Below are positions 1-10,940 of a stretch of 64,000 nucleotides of DNA, piece after piece; positions within the stretch are counted from its first letter, which is position 1, and every line of letters begins with the position of its first letter. This DNA is from Limnoperna fortunei (taxonomy: Eukaryota; Mollusca; Bivalvia; Mytilida; Modiolidae). The stretch covers positions 90,099,756 through 90,163,755 of the forward strand of contig OX104112.1 of the NCBI GenBank assembly GCA_944474755.1, given 5' to 3'. Below the pieces are notes generated by a model that was not told the DNA's origin, did no database searches, and saw only the letters and a list, made by a program, of their open reading frames with translations. Made by a program: the position numbers and the translations under genes.

Positions 1-562
1 AAAACTGGCAGTCCTTGTCAATTAAGATTGGAGTCGAGTACACCTAGTCTCGATCACCCAGACGCATATATAATAGCGTCTGGGATCACCTTGTTGTAAT
101 TTCGCTACCAATAGGTGGAGACAAAACAATGATTCTATTTTTAGGGCCCTATTTTTAAACCAGGAAAACCATGAATACTTATAATATGACGTCACATTCA
201 GATTCACTCTTGATTGTGCACAATTATAATATTTGTTTAATTAATTGATAAAGTTATATTATATAAAAACATTCAAATGTAACCTTTGGCACAATTTGTT
301 ATACACTTCTTGATATGAACGGAAGTAATTTTTTAGATAGTAAAAATATCATCCAATCAAAAATTACGCCCAGTTTTGGGCGTAATGGTAACGAGTTCAA
401 TATAGAGCTGAATCCAGACGCACAAATGTAATTAAGCGTCTGGATGATCGAGACTAGAGTACACCCTGCCTGCAGTGAGAATCGAACCCGCAATCTCAGT
501 GTTGACAGACCACGTGATCAATAGTAGACGAACTACCTTGACCACTCGGCCACCGAGGCCCC
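1..562 (-). mobile_element. tRNA-derived SINE, minus strand, split by a MITE
   Basis: On the minus strand, 562 down to 457 reads as a SINE head: an A-box-like TGGCCGAGTGG (complement of 542-552) and a B-box-like GGGTTCGATTC (complement of 479-489). The SINE body resumes at 44-1 and leaves the window. The same sequence occurs uninterrupted at 32444-32709, which shows that 45-456 is an insertion. The tRNA-like head would supply an internal RNA polymerase III promoter. It is not a functional tRNA gene, because no 3' acceptor half follows. Short reading frames here are shadows. Confidence 0.8.
45..456. mobile_element. 412-bp non-autonomous DNA transposon (MITE) inside the SINE
   Basis: The ends are 21-bp terminal inverted repeats (45-65 and 436-456) with one mismatch, beginning TAGTCTCGATCA. 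The 9-mer GAGTACACC is present at both 36-44 and 457-465, as expected for an 8-9 bp target-site duplication (hAT gives 8, MULE 9). Each end also carries a subterminal hairpin built from CCAGACGC...GCGTCTGG (58-83 and about 413-444). There is no transposase frame. The paralogous SINE at 32.6 kb has one copy of the target (GTGTACACC), which serves as an empty site. Assignment to hAT or MULE is inference from duplication length. Confidence 0.8.
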
Positions 563-984
563 ATAATTTGTATTGTTGACTTTACATACATGCAATTAAC
601 ATATTGTAAAGTACTAAAATAAATAGTCGAGGTCAATAACACATCATCAAAAAGATATTTGTCTACGGTGTTGACTTAACATTATCATAATTTGATAATA
701 GTCGAGGTCATAACACATCATCAAAACGCACAGTGTCAAAATGTAAACACATCGTGATTAGTTGTACCTGCTCTGCCCTTAAAATGGAAAGTAAAATTTG
801 GATGAAGAACACGTAGAAATAAGAATAAAACTAGATTTCCTATAGAAAATAAAAAATTAATAGGAGTTTACGCTGAAACCCTCATCTTGCTTAAGTATAA
901 AAAATATCAGTGCAACAGATTTAGACAAAAAGGTTAATCCACTTTTAAGGAACAGTGCTGTATTGAAATACCAAACACTAAGAT
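563..984. other. AT-rich non-coding stretch
   Basis: No gene is seen. It holds a short direct repeat: the motif TAGTCGAGGTCA followed by acacatcatcaaaa occurs at about 626-653 and again at about 700-727. Confidence 0.5.
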
Positions 985-1280
985 CTATAACTTAGGTTTA
1001 GTTCCCACCGGGTACTACAGTTTCTTTCCCCCAATAAAGACTCGGGTACTACAGTTTCTTTCCCCCAATAAAGACTCGTGTACTACAGTTTCTTTCCACC
1101 AATAAAGACTGGGGTACTACAGTTTCTGTACCCCAATAAAGACTTGGGTACTACAGTTTCTTTCACCCAATAAAGACTTGGGTACTACAGTTTCTTTCCC
1201 CCCATAAAGACTCGGGTAATACAGTTTCTTTCCCCTAATAAAGACTGGATATTATGATAGTTGAAAAAATGTAGAATAAA
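985..1280 (+). mobile_element. SINE remnant expanded internally into a 34-bp array
   Basis: Sequence on both sides of the 34-bp array matches the SINE body seen at 59160-59235. The upstream side reads into CCGGGTACT, and the downstream side (1241-1270) reads actggatattatgatag then ttgaaaaaatg, the counterpart of the SINE's actgg..ccatgatatagctgaaaaattgc. The head with A and B boxes is not recognisable here. The array is therefore an internal amplification of one SINE segment. Confidence 0.6.
1009..1247 (+). repeat. 34-bp tandem repeat, 7 copies
   Basis: Seven head-to-tail units of about 34 bp, reading roughly GGGTACTACAGTTTCTTTCC then CCCAATAAAGACTC. Copies differ at a few positions, for example the cytosine run and ctcg/cttg/ctgg. 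The unit corresponds to a single SINE segment found once at 16864-16899 and 59176-59210. Confidence 0.9.
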
Positions 1281-1835
1281 ACAGTCAAAATTAATCTTAA
1301 TGTATTTTAACAACACAATATTTATCTATGTGTAATAGTATAGATTGAAATAAAAGCAAACACTTTTTACACGATTTATTATGTAAGTTTTGGTTTTCAG
1401 GTTTATTCTCACAACATAATTTAAGTGATTTTTTTTCACATTAGATATTTTCTGGCCATTAAATAATTAATCTCGACATTGGTTAGAAATATGCAGTTAT
1501 TTCCCTTTCGCCACAAGATTGATTGATAACAATTTAAAGATAGAATATAAAAACAATTGGTACAACTACATGTAATTAAATGTTCAAAATCTGAAATTTT
1601 TCTGTTTTGCACAAAAATTATATTATAAGATCTTCAAAATGTTAACCTTTTCCAACATAAAGAAAATATCTTCTGCATATGTGTCACATAGTATTAAAAT
1701 ATTTAAGAATTTATGTCACAACAGCGATGTATTATAATCGAAACAAAAATATTACTTATTAAATCCTTTTATGCAGAACATTCATTCCAATTTAAGTCAT
1801 CTTTATTATATCTTAAATACTGTTCGGTATACGTG
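1281..1835. other. AT-rich non-coding stretch
   Basis: No gene, repeat boundary or RNA is recognised. Confidence 0.4.
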
Positions 1836-2111
1836 TTGCAATTAATTAATCAATCATGATTTCGTTACTAGATATATCTTAATCTTAAAACGTTTGTAAA
1901 GGAGAACGAAAGAACCAGTATAAATCAGTTTTGTAGACCGTAACGCAGAATTTTAAAAAATGCTTACAAGATTTTGCAATTAATTAATCAATCATGATTT
2001 CGTTACAAGATATATCTTAATCTTAAAACGTTTGTAAAGGAGAACGAAAGAACCAGTATAAATCAGTTTTGTAGACCGTAACGCAGAATTTAAAAAAATG
2101 CTTACAAGATT
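1836..2111 (+). repeat. 138-bp tandem duplication
   Basis: The segment starting ttgcaattaattaatcaatc at 1836 is repeated at 1974. The period is 138 bp, and the copies differ at only a few bases (ctag versus caag, and length of an A run). It appears to be a recent simple duplication of non-coding DNA. Confidence 0.9.
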
Positions 2112-5104
2112 TTCAATGTTAAGAGGAGTAATAATTTCTTTACGAGTTAGCGTTGGGCAGATCTATAGTATACAAACAAACACAAAAAAGAACACTATCA
2201 TTAAAACCCGGCTGCGATGAAAATATAGATATCTTAGATGTTACATATGTCTGCACGTACAGATTTAAATATATCCAAAACATATCTCCTTAATGTTAAT
2301 TTGTATTTATATTGTAGAATAAGTCTTTGGTGCTAGAAGACAAACGCCTGTTATTTTGTCTCGTTATCACTGCGAAACAAACAATTATACATGATACCAA
2401 ATGATCTGTCACTGTTTAATTCGTTCGATAAATGACTAAAGAAATTTTATAGAAAGACTATAATGAACTCCCGATAAAGTATCGGCAATGACAGTTTTTT
2501 AATTATGCAGCACCTAAGATTAAATTGTAAAGGAGCGAGCAAGTTATTTGATGCGAATCCTTAGAAATGAGGCAAGTAAATGTAAATAAAACATGTTTAA
2601 ACTGGAAATCCTTCTGTATTCAGTATCAATTGTTGTTAGAAGAACAAGACATAATTATGCTTCTATGGTATTTGGCATTAACAATGACACGAAGAAAGGT
2701 ACAACTATACAACATTATGCAAACGAATAACAAAACGATAATGAAATCACAATAACAGACAGTGAAATAAAAAGTAATACCCTCAATATCAATATTTATG
2801 AGTTTCCTGCTTCCTGAAAACGACAGTTTTTAGAATATTTTAAATATTAAAGGAACGCATGATTGAATTATTAGTTGCTCAAGGTCAACACGCAGTATTT
2901 CACCTATATATAGACGGAGAACAAGTCAAAAAATCAATTTAGGAGATGGGAATGACCTATTGGAATGAAGTTTTCCCCCAAGTAGGTAGGGGTAGAATAT
3001 TTTGCATTTTGCACAGGCTATTTTCTAACCTAGTAGCCTTCAAACAGGTAATCTACTATTGTTGTTCACACAGCAAGGTTTCGTTAATATGACATGACAA
3101 ACCATGTCATCTTCTAGCCACTGCTAATTAGGTAAATTATGTGAGTAAGTTGTCAGAGGGAAAGTTCCTTTGGTTACCAGCATTATAGTTTTCTGATACC
3201 TTTTATAAAATATTTCTACATAGCTGATATGGACACGAATGCCACATAAATGTGCAAAACACAGACGGAAATTTACAAAAAAAGACACTCCTCAAGAATG
3301 TTATGTCTTGATTTTTGTATGTCCTTTTTATACATTATATAATAAACATTTATTTTCTCACAAAACATAGGGTTTTATACATAAATTATTTATTCACCAT
3401 TCGTCTTACGTTTTATTTATTTGATAATGGTATAATGATTTATGATCCTTTAGTACTGTGGAAGCATTAAATGTTCTGGTTAAAGAAACAATATTATTGG
3501 CAAAACAAAGTAAGAGTAAAATTTTTGAACAAAGTTGATAAGAAGTAGATTTAGATGCTTTGCAAAAAAATACCAAGTATTAGAAAAGTTCCAGTTCTGC
3601 CATATTATAATTTTTTTAATACAAAGCAACTAATTTAACGAATTTATGGTTCTAAAATTTATCTATTTAAAAGGGCAGTACTTGTTACCATAAAATATGT
3701 TTGTTCATCGAATATTTGGTTAGTTGTCAAACATTTTTGATTGATCAAATGACGTCTATAAAACAATATTATTGGTAAAACAGTAAGACTAATGTATTCC
3801 GAAAAGTACATTGCAATGTTTCTGACTTATTTCAGTGTCAATTTCAATATATTTCATCAATTTGACAAGATTTTCAACGTTGCATTTGATGACAAATGTG
3901 ATGTTATTTTTAATTTAGATATTATCAAAGGAGTTCTTATATCTCAACGACGGGATACTCGATCAAAAGACTACCAGAACCAGTCAGTTTATAACACAAA
4001 GATGAACACAAAATAAATCACGTTTACAAAAATTGTTTGTAAATCATTCAGTTATTATTTTCAGCTGTACTCTATTTAACAGACAATAGAAAATAGACAA
4101 TATTTATTTGCGCAAACACATTTACAATAAATGGTTAAGGCATGAAACAAGACTGTCACTTTTACAATAAACATATAGTTATATATACAAGTTTACCGAC
4201 GTACCAGAAAGTAGCTATCAATCAAGGTGATATAATAAAATTATTGTACAAACATTCAAATTACGAACGTAGCATTAGCTTTTCTTTAGTAACACTGTTG
4301 GTTAAAGAACGAAAGGACAAAGAAACAATTCTTTTGGTGTGTCTGTAACACATCGATTATCAATTGTCTCTTTCCTTTTTGTAGAAATGTTTCTGATTGG
4401 TATTTCTATATGTCTTCATGTTATATTGAATGATGCCACATTTAGCGAAGACAATTTCCGTTACTAGAAATAAATGCTTCGCCATCCCTACAGACGAACA
4501 CTGTTGATGACAAATTTGTACGCCTTTATGTTTCTTGGTTCTTTGGAATTAGACAAAAATATAAAACAATGAATCATTGTCGCCGACATAATTTGATCTA
4601 TTCTGACAAAATCCCTTGTTTGATAAGAAAATCAACATCTGCATTCATATATAGTCGATATAGCATGATAAACAAATATTCTTATAAATCTTATGGAAAG
4701 AAAGGTATAAAAATACCACGAACGTCACCAGAAAGTCGAAACCAACTGCATAGTTGCCCAAAACCATTCTCTTAAATCTACAACGAATCAACAAAAAGAC
4801 TATAAATATGTCATGAAATGAATTTGTCTAGATTTAATAGCATAGAACAGAACAAAATTTTTATTCTTTATAGTCACGAGTAAAATTAAAAACATGAAAC
4901 ATAGTTATGAATACGTGAGAAAAAAGAGTGGTGATGGTGCTAGTTTGATTAAAAGACCGTAACATTATAAATTGACTGAATATTACAAATTTAGTAAAAA
5001 GTGTCCAATAATAAATTAATATATATTTTCCTGTACATGTAAATTTCGTTTATTCTATAAATAATCGGTTTCAATTCAACGTTTCCTCCCTTGTAAAAAT
5101 AAAC
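2112..5104. other. Non-coding intergenic stretch
   Basis: No gene is supported. The short reading frames here (2567-2755, 3792-4016, 4142-4348, 4569-4775) have AT-driven compositions and no recognisable domain. A diverged short direct repeat (acaatattattgg..aaaacaaagtaag versus aaaacagtaag) occurs near 3488 and 3763. Confidence 0.4.
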
Positions 5105-8100
5105 TTTAATTGTTCATATATTGGAAGTTCGGAATAATATCCTGAATTTCCTTATACATTTTAGATCTTGTGTCTTCCAATTTTTGACCAATTACTGAGA
5201 ATTGGAACTCGTCTCCAAAATACATCATTTTAACATTTATATTAAGGGGACACGTCCTTTCTCAATCATGAGATTGCTGTTTCTTATGTTTGTAAAATGT
5301 TTTATTACCTGTTTATCTAAATTGAGAGTAAGATATACATCATGCAGGCACTTCCTTTTTTTAATGTTGTATACGTTCTTAAATTTTTACCATTTTGGGA
5401 TTCGCTGTCGTCAGCAATTGTTTTGTTCCAATATTTCAAGTACATGTCTTTTAATTTATTTATTACTGAAAATAGTAGTTTCTTTTTGAGAAGGCGGATT
5501 AGTTGATCCATATATGGTTTATATTCAAGATCTTTTATTTAAGTAGCATAGCTATTTTTAAAAACAAACTTGTCTTATAAGCAGCTGAAAGCAAAAGTCA
5601 CTTGAACTAATTGTGTAAATCCAATGGCCGACTTAAGTTCATTCCTAGGTCCGATATAGTCTCTCGGCAGCTTCGTTAACCCCTATAACAAAATAATCTG
5701 TATACATGATTCAAACAACTAAACATGAGGATACCAGTTTAAATAGTTGGATTGTAGAAGTTTTATTATGCCAAAAATGATAGTTAAATAATAATTTATG
5801 CATATGTATATGTATCAGACGGTTTTAAAATAGCACAACGATATTTGTATTTGATACATCTATAATTGTCTCAGTAAATATGAATTTTCATTAATCTTCT
5901 TCCCAAACTATTAAATATCATTTTTAAAGTTTTATTTAAATATACTGATAAGTTCCAATTTTTACTGTATGTTTTAAACTTTTTCAAACAGTTTTGGAGA
6001 CCACTAGAAGAGTTCAAAAATAATACAAGATCATTAGCATATAAAAGACACGAAATATATGTATCATTGATTGAAAGAGGTCACATTTATGATCAAAAAT
6101 GGTTGCCCAGTCATTAACATATAAAATAAATAATAGGGCTAAGAACACAGCCTTGTGTAACTCCAACGTTTGAAGGGAAAGTTATTCCACCTAGACATTT
6201 AATAGAACAGAATACCTCTTTAAACATGTCTGTAATTATATTTAAGAAATGACCCGTAATATTATATTTTAAAAGTTTTAAAAACAAATCATCTTTATTT
6301 ATGGTATCAAATGCCTTCTTAAAATCAATGAAACATGCATACATTTTCTTATATGATTTAAAGGCCCTGTCAATAAAAATTTGTAAGGTAAGTACATGAC
6401 CACTACTTCTGTAACCCTTTATTTAAACCGATTTATCCAACAATTTTTCTGTGCAGTTATATAGTATTCTTGAAAAAAAAAACACTATACCCCTATAGCT
6501 TGAAGGGTCATTAAAGCAAACACATTAAAAATAGGTGTAAAATTTTCTCTCCATTGATGGGGGTGTATTTCCGATTTGAAGATCATATTGAACATCTTGA
6601 CAGGATTTAAGCCATTTAAGCTACAAGCTAGTTTTAACATTGGTGATGCCATATGATCCACATGATTTCTTATTCTTCGCCAGTTTTAACATTTTTGATG
6701 CTATATGATCCACATGATTTCTTATTCTTCACCAGTTTTAACATTTTTTATGCCATATGATCCACAAGACTTCTTATTCTTCACCAGTTTTAAACATTGG
6801 TGATGCCATATGATCCATGTGATTTCTTATTTTTCACCAGTTTTAACATTGTTGATGCCATATGATCCACATAGTTTCTTATTCTTTACTAGTTTTAACA
6901 TTTGTGATGCATATGATCAACCTGATTTCTTATTTTTAACCAGTTTTAAACATTGGTGATACCTTATGATCCATATGATTTCTTATTCTTCACCTGTTTT
7001 AACATTGGTGATGCATATGATCCACATGATTTCTTATTCTTCACCAGTTTAAACATTGGTGAGAACATATGAACCACATGATTTCTTATTCTTCATCAGT
7101 TTTAACATTTTTGATGCCATATGGTCCACATAATTTCTTATTCTTCACCAGTTTTAACAATTTTTGATGACGTATAATCCACATGATTTCCTATTCTTCA
7201 CCAGTTTTAACAATTTTTGATGACATATGATCAATATGATTTCCTATTCTTCACCAGTTTTAACATTTTTGATGCCATATGATCCACCTAATTTCTTAAT
7301 CTTCGCCAGTTTTAACATTGGTGATGCCATATGATCAACCTGATTTCTTATTCTTCACCAGTTTTAACATTGGTGATGCCATATGATCCATATGATTTCT
7401 TATTCTTCACCAGTTTTAAAATTGGTGATGCCATATGATCCACATGATTTCTTATTCTTCACCAGTTTTAACATTGTAGATGTCATATGATCCATATGAT
7501 TTCCTATTCTTCACCAGTTTTAACATTTTTGATGCCGTATGATCCACATGATTTCCTATTCTTCGCCAGTTTTAACATTTTTGATGCCATATGATCCACA
7601 TGATTTCTTATTCTTCGCCAGTTTTAACATTGGTGATGCCATATGATCCACATGATTTCTTTTTCTTCAACAGTTTTAACATTGGTGATGCCATATGATC
7701 CACATGATTTCTTATTCTTCACCAGTTTTAACATTTTTGATGCCATTTGATCCACATGATTTCTTATTCTTCACCAGTTTTAACATTTGTGATGACAAAT
7801 GATCCACATGATTTCTTATTCTTCGCCAGTTTAAACATTTTTGATGCCATATGATCCACATGATTTCTTATTCTTCACCAGTTTCAACATTTTTGATGCC
7901 ATATGATCCACATGATTTCTTATTTTTCACCAGTTTTAACATTGGTAATGCCATATGATCAACCTGATTTCCCATTATTCAAAAGTTTTAACACTGGTGA
8001 TGCCATATGATCCACATGATTTCTTATTCTTCACCAGTTTTAACATTTGTGATGCCATATGATCCACATGATTTCTTATTCTTCACCAGTTTTAACATTG

Positions 8101-10940
8101 GTGATGACATATGATCCACATGATTTCTTATTCTTCGCCAGTTTTAACATTGGTGATGGCATATGATCAACCTGATTTCGTATTCTTCACCAGTTTTAAC
8201 ATTGGTGATGCCAAATGATCATCCTGATTTCTTATTCTTCACCAGTTTTAACATTGGTGATGCCATATGATCCACATGATTTCTTATTCTTCACCAGTTT
8301 TAACATTGGTGATGCCATATGATCAACCTGATTTCTTATTCTTCACCAGTTTTAACATATTGATGCCATTTAATCCACATGATTTCTTATTCTTCACCAG
8401 TTTTAACATTGGTGATGACATATGATCCACATGATTTCTTATTCTTCACCAGTTTTAACATTGGTGATGCCATATGATCAACCTAATTTCTTATTTTTCA
8501 CCAGTTTTAACATTGGTGATGACATATGATCCACATGATTTCTTATTCTTCGCCAGTTTTAACATTGGTGATGCCATATGATCCACATGATTTCTTATTC
8601 TTCACCAGTTTTAACATTTTTGATGCCATATGATCCACATGATTTCCTATTCTTCGGCAGTTTTAACATTTTTGATGCCATATGATCCACATGATTTTTT
8701 TATTCTTCACCAGTTTTAACATTGGTGATGACATATGATCCACATGATTTCTTATTCTTCGCCAGTTTTAACATTGGTGATGGCATATGATCAACCTGAT
8801 ATCGTATTCTTCATCAGTTTTAACATTGGTGATTCCATATGATCAACCTGATTTCTTATTCTTCACCAGTTTTAACATTGGTGATGCCATATCATCCACA
8901 TGATTTCTTATTCTTCACCAGTTTTAACATTTTTGATGCCATATGATCCACATGATTTCTTATTCTTCACCAGTTTTAACATTGGTGATGACATATTATC
9001 CACATGATTTCTTATTCTTCACCAGTTTAACATAGGTGATGCCATATGATCAACCTGATTTTTTATTTTGCACCAGTTTTAACATTGGTGATGACATATG
9101 ATCCACATGATTTCTTTTTCTTCACCAGGTTTAACATTTTTGATGCCATATGATCCACATGATTTCTTATTCTTCACCAGTTTTAACATTTTTGATGCCA
9201 TATGATCCACATGATTTCTTATTCTTCACCAGTTTTAACATTTTTATGCAATATGATCAACCTGATTTCTTATTCTTCACCAGTTTTAACATTGGTGATG
9301 CCATATGATCCACATGATTTCTTATTCTTTACCAGTTTTAACATTTTTGATGCCATATGATCCACATGATTTCTTATTCTTCGTCAGTTTTAACATTGGT
9401 AATGGCATATGGTCCACATGATTTCCCATTCTTCACCAGTTTTAATATTGGTGATTCCATATGATCAACCTGATTTCTTATTTTTCACCAGTTTTAACAT
9501 TTTTGATTCCATATGATCAACCTGATTTCTTATTTTTCACCAGTTTTAACATTTGGATGCCATATGATCAACCTGATTTCTTATTCTTCACCAGTTTTAA
9601 CATTTTTGATGCCGTTTGATCCACATGATATCCTATTCTTCGCCAGTTTTAACATTGATGATGCCATATGATCCACATGATTTCTTATTCTTCACAGTTT
9701 TCACATTTTTGATGCCATATGATCCACATGATTTCTTATTCTTCGCCAGTTCAAACATTTGTGATGCCATATGATCCACATGATTTCTTGTTCTTCACCA
9801 GTTTAAACATTTTTGATGCCATATGATCCACATGATTTCTTATTCTTCAACAGTTTTAACATTTTTGATACCATATGATCCACATGATTTCTTATTTTTC
9901 CACAGTTTTAACATTGGTGATGCCATTTGATCAACCTGATTTCTTATTTTTCACCAGTTTTAACATTTTTGATGCCATATGATCCACATGATTTCTTATT
10001 CTTCGCCAGTTTTAACATTGGTGATGCCATATGATCCACATGATTTCTTATTCTTCACGAGTTTTAACATTTTTAACATTTTTGATGGCATATGATCAAC
10101 CTGATTTCTAATTTTTCAACAGTTTTAACATTTTTGATGCCATATGATCCACATGATTTCTTATTCTTCGCCAGTTTTAACATTGGTGATGCCATATGAT
10201 CCACATGATTTCCTATTCTTCACCAGTTTTAACTTTTTTGATGCCATACGATCCACATGATTTCTTATTCTTTACCAGTTTTAACATTGGTGATGCCATA
10301 TGATCCACATGATTTCTTATTCTTCACCAGTTTTAACATTTTTGATGCCATATGATCCACATGATTTTTTTATTCTTCACCAGTTTTAACATTTTTGATG
10401 CCATATGATCCACATGATTTTTTTATTCTTCACCAGTTTTAACATTTTTGATGTCATATGATCCACATGATTTCTTATTCTTCACCAGTTTTAACATTTT
10501 TGATGCCATATGATCCACATGATTTCTTATTCTTCACCAGTTTAAACATTTTTGATGCCATATGATCCATATGATTTTTTTATTCTTCACCAGTTTTAAC
10601 ATTGGTGATACCATATGATCCACATGATTTCTTTTCTTTACCAGTTTTAACATTGGTGATGCCATATGATCCACATGATTTCTTATTCTTCACCAGTTTT
10701 AACATTTTTGATGCCATATGATCCACATGATTTCTTATTCTTCACCAGTTTAAACATTTTTGATGCCATATGATCCACATGATTTTTTTTATTCTTCACC
10801 AGTTTTAACATTGGTGATACCATATGATCCACACGATTTCTTTTTCTTTACCAGTTTTAACATTGGTGATGCCATACAATCCACGGGATTTCTTATTCTT
10901 CAAAAATTTCACAGCTAGCACCACCTCATCTATTTCTTAA
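5105..10940 (-). mobile_element. Decayed non-LTR retrotransposon (LINE) split by a minisatellite
   Basis: Reading the minus strand from 10935 downward, the frame encodes an upstream RT segment with EIDEVV, VKFLKNKKS and YGITN. This is the family's E-x(2)-VV..LKNNKSxGxDGI block. After the tandem array it resumes at about 6640 (MLKLACSLNGL, HQWRENFTPIF), then GYRSSGHVLTL, the palm motif CFIDFKKAFDTI (about 6300-6340), GVTQGCVLSPI (about 6130-6170), and a YANDLVLF segment near 6040 where active elements have YADD. C-terminal pieces follow at 5511-5317 (ending LRTYTTLKKGS), then FTNIRNSNLMIEKGR, then GDEFQF with QKLEDTRSKMYKEIQD to about 5105. Frames shift between segments and several stops are present, so it is a dead pseudogene. 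Clade is not determined. Similar blocks occur in the more intact LINE at 34.5-37.4 kb. Confidence 0.8.
6640..10895. repeat. 52-bp minisatellite, about 82 copies, within the LINE
   Basis: Near-identical head-to-tail units of about 52 bp contain CACCAGTTTTAACATT, GGTGATGCCATATGATCC and ACATGATTTCTTATTCTTC. Common variants are tttttgatg for ttggtgatg, tgatcaacctg for tgatccacatg, and cttcgcc for cttcacc. Read on the minus strand, one unit gives KNKKSCGSYGITNVKTG, the conserved RT segment of the flanking LINE. Because 52 is not a multiple of 3, the array cannot be one continuous frame. The copy number is an estimate from length divided by period. Confidence 0.93.

Noticed and set aside
479..552. 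tRNA gene
   Set aside because: Only A and B boxes are present, without an acceptor stem or cloverleaf; the sequence continues into the SINE body. The same applies to 16717-16793, 32626-32699 and 59077-59148.
5202..5489. 95-codon plus-strand frame
   Set aside because: The opposite strand carries the LINE C-terminal sequence, so this is its shadow.
6640..10895. CRISPR-like regular array
   Set aside because: Units are contiguous with no unique spacers, the genome is eukaryotic, and the unit derives from LINE coding sequence.
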